Assembly: GCA_948567375.1 (NCBI GenBank)
Contig: OX419755.1
Location: forward strand, 51,465,001-51,529,000
Source: Lunularia cruciata
Lineage: Eukaryota; Streptophyta; Marchantiopsida; Lunulariales; Lunulariaceae
Length of the DNA stretch: 64,000 bases
Reading direction: 5' to 3'
Positions 11,311 through 22,355 of this stretch are shown in pieces. Numbering within the stretch: position 1 is the first letter of the stretch; every line of letters begins with the position of its first letter. The translations under genes were made by a program, and so were the position numbers. A model generated the notes under the pieces. That model made no database searches. It was not told the origin of the DNA and was given only the letters and a program-made list of their open reading frames with translations.

Positions 11311-11849
11311 GTGAACAATCTCTAGCAATGCTTGAGTCTCGTTCTCTTCCCTACGTAATATCCCAAAGGGGCCTCGCCAATGCCCGAGGACTCTCGAAAG
11401 TCTTCACATGGCATATCGTCTTGCCAGCTTCGTCGGCAAAAACAATTCTGCGTGGATGTTTTGCCTAATGGTGACACGTAACAAGATAGATGCGTCAGGG
11501 ACATTGAACGCCGCACGCAAACACGCAACATGAATATATCAGCGACTGTCGAATGCATCTCTCGATGCAAACTTGTTCACAAGTCTGAATGCTAAGACAA
11601 GATCGCAATTGCACAAACCACGGGCTTTTATGGAAGTAACAAATGAACAAGTACGTACAGTGAGGTTACATAACCGTTTGCAGTCCCGTAACAGCATTAT
11701 AAGATTCTTCTCAGCAGATTGCTCAACGTCTCTCGACCGGGAAATGGCCTTGACCTGCAGGCAGGAGTCGTCGGAGTCAGATACACTGCTTTCCTGTGCT
11801 TTTCTGTGGTTAAAATGATGGTTGCTAAGTCCCGACAACATGCACAGTG

Positions 11850-12393
11850 GTTAGTTATATCTAAAGAACGTCCGACCCCGTGATACTTACAATCTAGATT
11901 ATTACATGAGCCTCATCCCGCATGATAGTACTCGTGCTTTTCAAGCGAAATTTGGAAGTAAATGGCTCGGAGAAAATTTACAGTTATTCCCAATGAATAT
12001 TACTAAACGTGTTATTTTCGTACTTCTTCAAGTACTCTTCAGTCAAGATTCCCAAATACATGAGAGGTGGAGATGCCTAAGTAGGAATTGTTTCTCTAAA
12101 TGTTTTCGCTCACGGGTTATAGTCATAGCTCACGGCTTTAAGCTCATAGATAACGGGATACACAGAATAAAAGAACCAAACGAGCAAAAATCCAGCAGTT
12201 CTGTTCTGAGTTTATCCTGTCGCTAGGACCTTGTCACTTCGGAGAATCTTGAAACTAGGAGCCTAGCAGAAAACCAGCCGAGAGGCGTGCATTATATGGA
12301 TGGAAAAGACCAATTGCGAATCATATGGACTTTCGGTACATGCACAACGCGCAGAAATGATTGTGGTATTCTATCGGAAAAGAGCAGAAATAC
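11850..12393 (-). other. Intron region of the KRIVFADE gene
   Basis: The stretch lies between the GT donor after ERITNK (12394) and exon 3. It holds only short non-conserved frames. The exon 3 acceptor is not resolved because the obvious AG (11804) gives a phase mismatch with exon 2. Confidence 0.45.
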
Positions 12394-13019
12394 CTTGTTT
12401 GTGATCCGTTCATCTTGGGACACGTCACGATCTGAGTCTTGCCGTTCTAAAATAGATCGAAGTTCTTGGATCTCTTTGGTCCGTCCAGCAACCTCCCTGA
12501 AATTTTTCATTTGACTGGCAACAAAATCGGAAGCAGTTCTGGCTTGGAAGCGCAGCTCAATATATTCTTTGCACTTCGGTGATGCTTGTGGAGGCTGTGA
12601 GCTGCTGTTCTTAAGAATACCTTTGGAAAATCTTGATGTTGACGTCAGTAAGATATCTTTTGGGCTCACGCTAGTCTCTATTGTGTTACTATTACTTGCC
12701 GGTGTTGGGGGTGAAGGTGATGTTGGTGATAGAACCAAGGACAGTTTCTGCATAGACCGCTCATCACGCGGATGATTCGTAGTTACAGGTTCCCCGTCCG
12801 GAATGTTGTCACCTATGTCTTCGTCAGAAGAATTGGGAGCAAGGAGGTCTCGGTACTGGCTCTTAATTTCCGCTCCGTATCCCTCTTCTCCAAATATTTC
12901 CAGTCTCTACTCGACTTGTCCTTGAACAGGGTAGATCCGTTGGCCTGGTGTCCTGATATTTCAAAACAACTGTCAGATGTGTCAAGTAGAAGGGGCAATT
13001 GGCACTGATACTAACTGAT

Positions 13020-13700
13020 CACTTAATTTTCGTGAGATGAATCGAGTGATACCACTAGTGGGCTTTCATTGCTCGGTAGGCAGGAAGTGTGTGTAAACCA
13101 GGAAGCAGCGAAGATGGTGGAAATAGTAGTGAAGTGCCCTCAAAACAACTCGAGTACAAGTTCTCGCTTTTATTCTGTCCTATCCCGTCATATTACCAAT
13201 AGGTTTACTCCACATAATCTGATAAATATTGTCTGCCAAGCAGTCAGTGTGGTGCGGTAATTTCCCTTGTTCGTTTCACTAAACTTTCTTCCAGTCAAGC
13301 TTTCTTTACACTGTCCATTTGAAGTGGCTAAGCCCAGGAACCCCTGTGCTGAATTTGATGTAAGCCGATTTCTAAAGCACGCATATCACTGAAACGTTTC
13401 ATCCAGATTCATCCACGATTCATCCAGAATAAGACCAAAAACATGAAAACGGTTTTCAGATATTTATTTGCTCGACCAGAGGAAGCTTCAGGCGAATTGG
13501 AGGTGGCCATTCGTCACAATTCGCTCCTCCCAGTTTCATCTGACACACGAGTGATTCGCAACCAAGTCATGTTTGATCAGTTCAACCATTCTCACCTGAA
13601 CTTAAAGAGTTGAATTCGTGGAAAAGGCAAAATCTGGTACTTGATGGATCGACAAGATAACGTAAATAAAAGTCCGCTGTAAATCTACGCGTCAAAATGT
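13020..13700 (-). other. First intron of the KRIVFADE gene
   Basis: It begins with the GTACAT donor at 13702-13697 and runs to an acceptor near 13000. No second gene is visible inside it. Confidence 0.4.
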
Positions 13701-14029
13701 ACCTTGATCAGTACCGGACGCTTAGAGAACTCGTAGTACTCTGAATCGTCTTCGTCTAAAAGTTGCTCGCACGTTAGCAGATTGATGCAGGGATCAGGCG
13801 TTTCTAGAGATCCAGGACTAGCTCCCTCGTCCGGTGGTGATAGCGATCCGGGGGAATCACATAGAGGCGGTTCGCGGAGGGAAGATTGTGCAATGAGGTG
13901 GAGATGACATTCTAAAACTGGTTTCGTGAGATTCTTCCAGTACCATGACATCATTCTACCAAGTAGATGCATGGTAGTATCATTTCTGGTAGTTTTGCCA
14001 AGTAAAAGATGCATGGTTTGGCCATGGCT

Positions 14030-14940
14030 GACAAAGGTAATTGTTTGCTCAACTCTTGTCTATTGTTTAAATGGCTAAATAGATTGTAGGCATAATGGGT
14101 GAATATGTCAATTTTGATTTTGACCAAGTGTGAGAGTTGTACTATCATAATCAATGGTCGGTGCAAGCTTAGAAACATATACTTTTGGGAGAAATAGAAC
14201 TAGATTGAGAGAACAATGGAAATGAAAATCTGGCTATTCTAGTGCAAAATTTATTCATTAATTGTGTAAAAAAAATACATAAATATTACACAAATTTCAA
14301 GTGGTTTGGCCAATGTCTACCTTTCATTCACTGACCGTGTAGAAGTCAACATTTGACTATAGACACTACAATATATACACTTGCACTTGTCATCCTTTAT
14401 CTAGTTCTGGAATATGTGGCACCAATTGATCCCCTATCTTATCCTAGGCTGTTTTGTACCAAGTGATACACATCATCTCACAAAGTTCTGCAATTGGGAT
14501 GCATTCTTGTAGCTTCCAATAGGATACAGTCTTGTAGGAGCCATTCTTGCAATAGAATCTTACAATAGATTCTTGCAGATCCATAGGACAAATTTTTCCC
14601 ACACTTCAAGTGGATGTAAATCATTTTCTAAACCATATTTTCCGTGATCTTGGGGACTATGGAAATCACTTGAGAAGATGTTTCCAATGAGATAAAACAC
14701 ATCTCATTTGCATTTGTATTCACAAAGAAATCAGCCTCAACATGAACTGCCTTTTTGTGCACTCCCATAAATGGAATTCCATAATTTGAAGATCTATCCA
14801 CTATTTACACTTCTACACTCCCGTAAAATTTAATAAGATATATCTTGTATTTATCTTGTATTTACTATTCAATGCCCCAAAAGATATTTGTCCCAAAGAG
14901 TATTTCTATTAGATTCTACACTTAGCAATCTCCCCCTTGG
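14030..14940 (-). mobile_element. Copia-type 3' end: polypurine tract and LTR
   Basis: On the minus strand CCAAGGGGGAGA (14940-14929) is a typical plant copia polypurine tract, immediately followed by TTGCTAAGTGTAGAATC. The LTR would start with TGCTAAG at 14927 and run left. Its far end was not located, so the left limit is approximate. No polymerase domains remain to the right, where P2 begins about 300 bp away. Confidence 0.55.
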
Positions 14941-15401
14941 AATTTGATATTACTTGTCACTCTAATGTACAATATTTTTCTAATCAATTAACTTTGAAAT
15001 CCAACTGCAACTATGCATTGCTTGAGCTTCTCAATTATGTCAGTTCTTTTTTCCTCTCACGGATCACCTGAGCGACATGCTTATTAGCAACTATTTTAAC
15101 AAATCTAGACACGGAACATGTAAATCCCTAGAACTTTCCCCAGCTCTTGGTCATTGATCGAGTAAAGTCACTTTGTCCGTGTTCTCCTCAATTTTCTTCA
15201 AACTTTTTGAGATCCTAGCAACACAACGAAACATCTTGGCTGGTACTGGAGTGGATAACGCTCGGACGGTGGAAGTTGCCCGATTGCAGGAGACAAGATG
15301 ATATAAGAAGAAGAAAGAGGAGAAGTGCGAAGGTGATGAGCTTACGAAAGACAATGTTATAGAGATGAAGTATACGTGGGGGGTGTTACAAGAGACCTTG
15401 C

Positions 15402-15438
15402 GTATACAACCTCCTGTCCCTGACAGAAGGTTGTATAC
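15402..15438. repeat. 17-bp fold-back hairpin within P2
   Basis: Arms 15402-15418 and 15422-15438 are reverse complements with one mismatch and a 3-base loop. The left arm is genuine P450 coding sequence (RIQPPV region). The right arm replaces the expected GTFREALTD coding sequence, so it was copied from the opposite strand. Confidence 0.88.
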
Positions 15439-15910
15439 ACATCGAGTAAAATGGTCCCAAAGGATGGAAGGTAAAAGATACCGTAAGTGCACTTGATTTC
15501 TAATTATCAGTCCCAAATCGTTTATCTTTTTGAACTCCTCATCGCCAGTGTTTACATTTTACGGAACTTTGACGAGGAGATGGTCAATCAAATATCGTGT
15601 CGTACATAATGTATGACACCTTATAGTATATATCCATAAGTCTGGGTGTTATGTTCTTTGTCTTTCGCGCAAAAGAGTAAATTTCTTACCTTCGGTTGTA
15701 TTTATATTGATAAGGGCGTTGGTTGATGTTGGTGCAGCTGTTATGGATCAATCAAGATGTGCATTACGATCCTACAATCCATGAAAACCCAGACGAGTTT
15801 ATGCCATCAAAGTTTGAGTCGCGGAAACTACAATACCAGTACATTCTATTTGGTGGTAGAGAAAGCATGTGCCCCGGATGGAATTTGCAAAGTGGTCTAT
15901 CATTACTTTT

Positions 15911-16014
15911 GAAAGGCGACCGCGTAGGAAAAATGAAGGATGGGAAGACCCCATCAAGCCGTACAAGGGAAAGAAAAAAAGGTAACATGGGGCTAAGCCC
16001 CAATCATTACTTTT
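15911..16014 (+). mobile_element. SINE-like insertion in P2 with 12-bp target-site duplication
   Basis: ATCATTACTTTT occurs at 15899-15910 and again at 16003-16014, flanking a 92-bp insert. P3 and P4 show the uninterrupted site (ATGATTACTTTTGTGCATC). The insert starts GAAAGGCGACC, contains CCCATCAAGCCGTACAAGGG and an A-rich stretch, and matches the minus strand of 1552-1688. Confidence 0.85.
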
Positions 16015-16139
16015 GTGCATCACCTGGTGAAGAATGATAGGTGGAAGTTAGTTGACCTGAACAAAGGTATAATCCGACTACCTAAGCCAATGACTAAGAA
16101 GGGAGTCCCGACAAAGATTACGAAGAATAGGCAATAGAA

Positions 16140-16600
16140 AATTTCTTTATACAGAGATGAAATACAATTAGATGGTATATTTAATTGCGGGTCAAAAGTC
16201 ACGTCTATTTTAAAATAGTATTGTTTCTGAAACTGCCACAGATTGCTGCTTGCTGCTTTTCTTGCTTTTGAGATGAAACTATTTCACATCAAACCGCAAC
16301 CTGGATCTGAGAACAATGAAACTACAATACAGTAACACCAAATGCGTGGCGAGTATCATAATAGTGTCGAAATTTTGGTTTACCTCAACCAAAACTCCCA
16401 CAATGTCAGCTGCAGCGTCCCGACACACGGGTATATCCTTAATCATGGAATCATGCTTTCATTGGACAGAAAGCATGGACGAGTGGCAAATCGATGGCTT
16501 CGGTGATATGCTGCCCAGAGGCAATTAACACCACTATTACAATCTGCATATGGATATACACGATGACCATCACAGAGTGATAATGTCCTCATCAGTGAAT
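16140..16600. other. Shared intergenic sequence between P2 and the KRIVFADE fragment
   Basis: It aligns with 25630-26080 beside P3 (for example AACCTGGAT..TCTGAGAACAA and CACCAAATGCGTGGCGAGTA). It marks the P450 / KRIVFADE pair as one duplicated unit. No gene is seen inside. Confidence 0.65.
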
Positions 16601-16845
16601 CTTTTGTGCAGGACCTAACTTTCCATGAATGTGCCAACTCGAGAGAGGTACACAGGCAATTACTAGCAATGCTGGAGTCTCTTTTCCCTATAAAATATCC
16701 TAAAGAGGCCTCGCCCGCGCGGGAGAAGTCTCGAAAGTCTTCACATAGAATAGGCAATTTGCCAGCTTTGTCAGTGAAAGCAGTTATGCGTGGACATGTT
16801 CTTCTTAACGGTGATACACAACAAGATCGTACTACTAGGAAATGA
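16600..16845 (-). pseudogene. KRIVFADE gene 3' fragment beside P2
   Basis: It aligns with 11310-11490. The reverse strand keeps the C-terminal ARPL.DI block with TAG at the same place as in the fuller copy, but the IVFADE start has decayed. It converges with P2. Confidence 0.6.
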
Positions 16846-16877
16846 AAAATGAGAAGTGGAGATACCTGAGTTCACCA

Positions 16878-16917
16878 AAGAATGGTACGCTGGACAAAAG
16901 TAAGGCGTACCATTCTT
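16878..16917. repeat. Perfect 13-bp hairpin AAGAATGGTACGC / GCGTACCATTCTT
   Basis: Arms 16878-16890 and 16905-16917 flank a 14-base loop. It lies just outside the right edge of the P2 / KRIVFADE unit. No stop-like T run follows it. Its role is unknown. Confidence 0.75.
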
Positions 16918-17129
16918 GTGCCCAAATTCCATATAGATATATGCAGAGTAAGTAAAACCTCCTAATAGTGCTGACACCTCATATGAGTAACATCCTCTCA
17001 TTAATGACCAAGAACCTTAGAACAATTAGTCTAGAACTAGTAAATATGCACAATAATAACAATAAGTCACAATTGGGTAACAATGATATGATGGTTCCAA
17101 CACGGACAGTTCTATAGTGTAAATATGGA

Positions 17130-18336
17130 GGTAACATCCTATCTGTATTGCAAGTGTGCTATTATGGGTTGTGTGAAAGGGGAATGTGGCATTGATGTAT
17201 TAAACTTCAAAACCCAACAGATCTCTCCATTGACTAAGATTATTCTTTTTGGACCAAGGTAAAATACATCGATACTGCAAATTGTCTCAACTTTATGTTG
17301 ATGAATCAACGGACTACAAGCTTTTTGAAGATTGGGAAGCAGTTGCTTTGAAGTTCTGATGATAACAAAGATCTGAGAGAGAGGAAGTTGATTGAATCCG
17401 TGATGGCCCAATTTTGCTTGCTCAATGTTTACCAAAGTGGGATCTCTCCAATGTCATCATTATCAATATTTCTGGAATTTTGCATTAGGTTGTGCTGTTC
17501 AAGAACAGACTGGACAATGTTATCATTGTCAACCTCGTCATCACCTGTAGCATCAGTCACATCCATTTCAATGAGTTCTTCAACAACTTGGTCAAAAAAC
17601 ATTTTCATCAAGAATCAATGATGCTGAGAAGATCCTCCAGTCAAATTTCTCTCAGCATTATCACTAAATCATAGACAGCTTGATTAGAGCTAGGAGCAAA
17701 GCAATCAATATGTTGATTGGCAATGGCATTTGCAACAACAAGGAGATAATTTGCTTTGACAAAACACCATCAAATAGTGTTATCTTTGATACCATCTGAT
17801 GCTGATTTGACCCAACCAAGCACATTGTGCAAGTGCGTATGGTTGTTGATTGGAAATTGAGAAGCGGGTGCATGTTCACTAGTTTGCCAGATTTCATACT
17901 CAAAAAGAAGATGGTTTAGTTGGGCACAACAAAAGCACACTTTGGAAGAGCAAATGACGCCTTGATCAAGAGATTGGCATCATTGGTAGCATTGGGTGGG
18001 AAGAAAATGATGCACAGGCTTTGATACTTTAAGAGTGTGTCTTGTGAGCCTGTTGGATCAAAAAATTTGGCTGCATAGACATATGATGAACAATTATTCT
18101 GGAGGATATAGAAGATGCTATTGCACGACTTGACAATTTTGTTGTATGTGTGCAGCAATTGCATACAGGAGGACATGTCTTTCTTGGCTTTGGCTTGGTG
18201 GTCATAAATAATTCCAAACGCCTTACTTATATTAAGAATATTCTTGAAAGTGCATGGACATGCACTCTTTGCAATAACTCAAGTGCAAAATTTCTTGCCT
18301 AAAGCGCTAACTCTAAGAGTCAATGTTCTTTGCTGC
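17130..18336 (-). pseudogene. Unrecognised degenerate coding region
   Basis: Minus-strand blocks read like protein across about 1.1 kb but switch frame and contain stops: an N-side block with YNKIVKSCNSIFYILQNN and FFDPTGSQDTLL, then HNVLGWVKSASDG, then an ANYLLVVANAIANQHIDC block, and a final acidic block (EELIEMDVTDATGDDEVDND). I do not recognise the family. Its position next to a chromovirus LTR makes a mobile-element origin possible. Confidence 0.35.
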
Positions 18337-18832
18337 TGTAAAAGACCAAGGAGAGAAATAGGAGAAAGGAAGACCAGAGTGAGAGATCACATTGGGACAC
18401 TTGGATGAAGGGAAAATCTGAATGCCTAGCATGAGCTTGGGCTTTGGTATTTATAGGGAGCATACAAGGCTCTTGAGAAGCTTCTCAAGAAGCTTCCTAA
18501 AGCCACCTTCTTGGAGTGCAAGCCAAGTTAACGGGGAAAAATTTCAAGAAATTTCCTCCTAGAAGCCATCTACTTGGCATGCAAGCTAAGCTAGCTGGAA
18601 ACTTCCCAAAAATATTTCTTCTAGAAGCTACCTACTTGGGGTGAAAGCTAAGCCAACTAAGAAGCTTCCCAAAAAGCTTCCTCCTACAAGTTGCCACTTG
18701 GTATGCATGTTACCCAATACTTACAAGGTACCAAATAGCTTCAAGATATTTCTAGAATATTCTAGTTTAATTTGGCCTATGTTCTACTTTGCTAGCCTTA
18801 ATTAAGACATCAATAAACTCCATATTTTTACA
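18337..18832 (-). mobile_element. Chromovirus LTR, minus orientation
   Basis: It runs from TGTAAAAGACC to TTTTTACA on the plus strand, giving TG..CA ends in the element's own direction. A TATA box (CTATAAATA on the minus strand) lies at about 18456-18448. It is full of AAGCTTCT-type palindromic motifs shared with the LTRs at 20115 and 23068. It sits directly downstream of the chromodomain, as a 3' LTR should. Confidence 0.8.
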
Positions 18833-18867
18833 TAATTTCCCATTGCTAGTTGGTGATGTCCTTGTCA

Positions 18868-19951
18868 CTATTGAAGCTTCAAACTCTTGGATGGCAGTTT
18901 GTGCATTTTGGAGATGAGAAAGAGGCTCCCAAGTGGCATCCAAGTGGCATCATGAAGGAGATACCCTTTCCAGAGGACTTTGTACTCTATGTTGTTGGTG
19001 GCTTTGTTGAATGTGGCGACACGCAAGGATACAATCAACTTCATACTCCTCATGATCATTGATATGGATGGGAGTGGGAGTGGGAGGAGGTTGGACAGAG
19101 GACGAAAAAGAACAAAGAAAAACAAAGGGTTCCAACTTAGAAAACATGAAGGGCAAGGTGGATGTGCATATGGCAAAGCAAGGCAAGGCAAGGCAAGTCA
19201 ATAAGCAAAAAGAGAAATGATTTGGGTGATATCAAAAGGTCCTATCTAATTAGGAGCAAGTTTACGGACTTGGGTATCAAGTGAAACTGGTAGGTTACTA
19301 GAGGAGAGCATGGCCTTATCATTGAGTTGAAAGATGAGATCATGATAATGGTGGTCTGGATATTGTTTCTAACTATACTAAGCAACAAAGAGATGAGATT
19401 TGGCTTGATGGAGGGATTGGGATATGGTTGTCAAGAAGGTGGAAGTATGAGGGACATGAGATGGAGGAGGAGCAAGAAGAGAATTTGGGACAAGTGGGCT
19501 CGGCCAAAATTAAGGAAGAAAGAAGAGAATCCGATGCTTGCCTGTTTGGAATTGTTGTATATAAACTTAACAATTGCAAGACATTCATCCCAATTGGCAT
19601 GGTGAATGTTGACAAAGACATAGAGTATATTCTCCAAGATGAAATTTGCATGTTTATCTTATCATCAATTTAAAAATAATAGGCCATGGACTAAGGAAGC
19701 TTGGTGTCGGGTATTTGGAAGAGTGCTTAAATTTTTGTTTGAGTGAATTGAAGATCATAATTGGAGATAAGTACACAAGGCATCCCATGATGCTTGAAGA
19801 CATTAGCAGCGTAAATTTGTGCCAATGTTGGAGCATCCATGGTATCAAAGGTTGGTGCTTACTAAGCTTATCTACAAACACCAAAATTGTTGTATGACCT
19901 TGCTTTGCCTTGGGTAAGGATGTGATTATATCTAAGCTCACATGTTCCCAT
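18868..19951 (-). pseudogene. Ty3/gypsy chromovirus integrase and chromodomain remnant
   Basis: Reading right to left, integrase catalytic-core pieces ([20 protein letters not shown] with the first Asp; then FIYNNSKQASIGFSSFFLN) are followed by a chromodomain in two frames (EYEVDCILACRHIQQS, then NIEYKVLWKGYLLHDATWMP). The chromodomain would guide insertion to particular chromatin. Several frameshifts and stops make it inactive. The matching gag-RT half lies to the right but in the opposite orientation. Confidence 0.85.
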
Positions 19952-20114
19952 TGAGTACATGGAATGGGGAGTGGTTGAAGGAGTCCACTTGGTTTTTGGT
20001 TGCTGGCTTGTTGCGTTGGTAGCTCTCACAAGATCAAATTAACTTTCAAACATCTCATGCCATGTTGGGCTACCACCATTGGCGTTGGAGGGTACCCAAG
20101 GTCTTATCCACACC

Positions 20115-20534
20115 TGTAACAATAAGGAGTTTAGCAATGTAGTTAGTAAGGCTAACAAAGTAGAGAATAAGCCAAATTAGCCTAAAATATTCTAGAAGCA
20201 TCTAGAAAGCTTCTTGGGAAGCTTCTCAACTAGTTAACTTGCACCCTAAGCAGGTAACTTCTAAAAGGAAGCTTCTAGAAGCTTCTTACTAGCTTAGCTT
20301 GCACGTCAAGTAGACAACTTCTAGAAGGAAGCTTCTTGAAAAGCTTTTTAGTTAACTTGGCTTGCACTCTAAGAAAGTGGCTCAAGGAAACTTCTTGATA
20401 AGCTTCTCAAGGGCTTGTATGCTATCTATATCAAGGCCAAAGCTCATACTAAGCATTTGGAGTTTTCCCTCATTTAAGGGTCCCAATGTGAGTTTCCATT
20501 CTCCTATTTCTCTCTTTGGTCTTGATTTTTTATA
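20115..20534 (+). mobile_element. Chromovirus LTR, plus orientation
   Basis: It begins TGTAACAATAAGGAG and is followed directly by TGATATCAGAGC at 20536-20547, a near-perfect initiator-Met primer-binding site. The AAGCTTCT-rich body matches the minus LTRs at 18337-18832 and 23068-23590. The expected terminal CA has become TA. Confidence 0.82.
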
Positions 20535-20535
20535 T

Positions 20536-20547
20536 TGATATCAGAGC
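20536..20547 (+). promoter_or_regulatory. Primer-binding site (initiator-Met tRNA type)
   Basis: TGATATCAGAGC differs by one base from the usual plant TGGTATCAGAGC. It abuts the end of the plus-oriented LTR. Confidence 0.8.
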
Positions 20548-21720
20548 AAGAATGGGATGAATGGAATTTATGGATCACCAAATCCACTTTTGCCAAACCA
20601 TTGGGATTTCATGTCCAGATATTACCCAAACATCATTTCACACAATTCATCACCTCGCGCTTTGTGCAAGATTTTCTACATATAATCACCGTGTCTGAGG
20701 AACCTTTGATACTTCCGGTTGTAACTTATGGAGAATTGTGGATGTGCTGCATCTATGTGCTAATTAATTAGATAAATTGGGAGTAGTGTGATAGAATAGT
20801 AGCTATGGTGGCAATACCGGACATTATCCTTGCAATGCAGTAACAAATTGAGCACCTTACTCAATTGCTAGATTAACAAGATCAGCAATGATGAGAACAT
20901 ATAGAGAGAGCGCCAATTCAAGATGGAGAAGATCGCATTTGATTTCCAAAAACCAAGGTGTTTGAAGGCAAGAATCTTTCAAGCACAATGGAGAATTTTG
21001 TGTTTGACTACGAACGTTACTTTGAAGCCACCAATCTTCAAGATGAAAAAAATAGATTCTCTTGGCTTCTAGCCAATTAGATGGTGTGGCAAAACTTTCA
21101 TGGCAATTCCGAGTGGAGCAAGCAGAATGATAGATTGTTGCGCCAATTTTGATATGGGCAGAATTCAAGGATGCAATATTGAGTTGGTTTCAAACTATAA
21201 ATGCCACCCAAGCCGCACAAGATAAATTGGCAGAGTTGAAGCAAGTTGGCTCAATAAGGAGCTACATCACATAATTTCAGAACATCATCATGTAGATTCT
21301 AGATATACAAGAAGGTGAAGTGCTAGATCAATTTATGCGGGGATTGAAATCACAAACCAAATTGGAGGTGACCATATGGGAACCACAAAACATAGAAGAA
21401 GCCATGCAATTGGCTGAGTGTTTTTATTCCTTTGTGGTAACAACTTGGTCTCAACCTTGACCTACACAAGGCCTACCAGTACACTATGCACGGGTGGAAG
21501 AACCGGCACCAATGGAAATTGATGCTATCCAACGGACACCACTTGGTACAATGGATAGAGAAAGATTATGACCAAATGGAGGTTGTTTTTATTGTTGCCA
21601 AGTTGGACATTGCATTGTTGAATGCCCACTAAGGAATGGGCAACCTCGACAAGTTGCCCAAATGGAGTTTATAGAACAAAATGATCAAGGAAACAAGGAA
21701 TCCTAGTAGGAGATTTTGAG
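20548..21720 (+). pseudogene. Chromovirus gag remnant with CCHC knuckle
   Basis: Degenerate gag with a nucleocapsid knuckle at 21583-21624: CFYCCQVGHCIVEC, a C-x2-C-x4-H-x4-C pattern. Upstream blocks are interrupted by stops. It follows the PBS and precedes the protease, in the standard order for the family. Confidence 0.75.
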
Positions 21721-21735
21721 CCGCCTATTGGGAGC

Positions 21736-22110
21736 TTGATTAGTTCCAATGGGATTGAAGGCTCAACCTGTACAAGTTTGCTTCACTTGCAAGGTACAAT
21801 ATCTAATCAGAGTTCTAGGATTTTGGTTGATTCTGGAAGTTCAGAGAATTTCATGTCTATGCAAGTAGCAAAAGAATTGGGTATTCCTATTAAGCCAATG
21901 ATTGGAAGTAGTTTGATGAAGCGGATGGTAAAAAGGGTTTTGCATTCTGCACCTTGCATCCTATTACCTTCAAGATTGGGAAGGAGTATTTGGAGTTTAT
22001 GAGGTTTATAGTGGCACCTTTACACTATGATATCATTTTGGGTCTACCTTGAATTGAACGTCATAAGGTTCAATTCGATTGGACCCAATGAGAAATTCAA
22101 GTAGAACATC
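21736..22110 (+). pseudogene. Chromovirus protease remnant
   Basis: It contains ILVDSGSSENFMS, the catalytic Asp-Ser-Gly motif of Ty3 retropepsins, then QVAKELGIPIK. A frameshift follows near 21940, where a HPITFKIGKEYLEF-like block appears in another frame. Confidence 0.75.
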
Positions 22111-22160
22111 AAGGTAGGAATTTCTAATTAGGTTGTTCGGCACCTCTTAGTAAGACACCT

Positions 22161-22355
22161 AAGAATAGTCAATCCCAAGATGAGAATTTTGTTGAGAAGG
22201 TAACCATTGAGCAAACTTTGAAGGGAGATGAGTCCCAAGATGGGAAGTTTGCCAAAAAGGCAACCATGGAGCAAGCTTGGAAGAGAGATGAGTCCCTATA
22301 AGGGAAGTTGGTTAGTAAAGCAGCCATAGAGTAAGCTTTGGAGGAAGATAAGTCT
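22161..22355 (+). repeat. In-frame tandem repeats of about 66 bp in the protease-RT linker
   Basis: Three units of about 22 residues, each of the form (E)SQDGKF.KKATMEQAWKRD. The third unit is more decayed and has two stops. A repeat of this kind is not a standard part of the chromovirus protease-RT linker. Confidence 0.7.

Larger units (their letters stand above)
11351..13946 (-). pseudogene. Unrecognised multi-exon plant gene (KRIVFADE gene), most complete copy
   Basis: I do not recognise this family. Exon 1 (13946-13703) starts MVLEESHETSF, is Ser/Pro/acid rich (SPGSLSPPDEG, LLDEDDSEYYEF) and ends at a GT donor. Exon 2 (about 12960-12394) holds EIFGEEGYGAEIKSQYRDLL, an Ser/Pro-rich stretch and a helical REVAGRTKEIQELRSILER segment, then GT. 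Exon 3 (about 11825-11675) ends RDCKR. Exon 4 (11447-11351) starts IVFADEAGKTICHVKTFES and ends PLWDIT with TAG. The exon 3-4 join is phase 2 with GT-AG. Across the join, KRIVF fits the RVxF docking form used by protein phosphatase 1 partners, which is only a hint. A frameshift in exon 1 and a TAG after QGQVE in exon 2 suggest decay. Partial copies lie beside P2 and P3. Confidence 0.6.
15230..16137 (+). pseudogene. Cytochrome P450 pseudogene copy P2 (C-terminal half)
   Basis: The second exon keeps DELTKDN..EMKYTW.VLQETLRIQPPV, so ExxR (ETLR) is intact here, unlike P1 and P4. The stretch after QPPV is replaced by a fold-back (see 15402-15438). The third exon (about 15735-16137) carries HENPDEFMPSKFE and a haem loop FGGRESMCPG: the Cys ligand is present, the conserved Arg is Ser, and one loop Gly is Arg. 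A 104-bp insertion splits this exon at 15911, after which FVHHLVKN, WKLVDLN and KKGVPTKITKN continue. The exon 1 region is absent. It converges with a KRIVFADE fragment to its right. Confidence 0.85.

Noticed and set aside
12287-13260. Plus-strand ORFs over the KRIVFADE gene
   Set aside because: Antisense to the conserved minus-strand exons and not recognisable as proteins.
16878-16917. microRNA precursor
   Set aside because: The 13-bp stem is far shorter than plant miRNA foldbacks.
17130-18336. hAT transposase with DUF659
   Set aside because: I looked for the expected motifs and did not find them; left as unrecognised.
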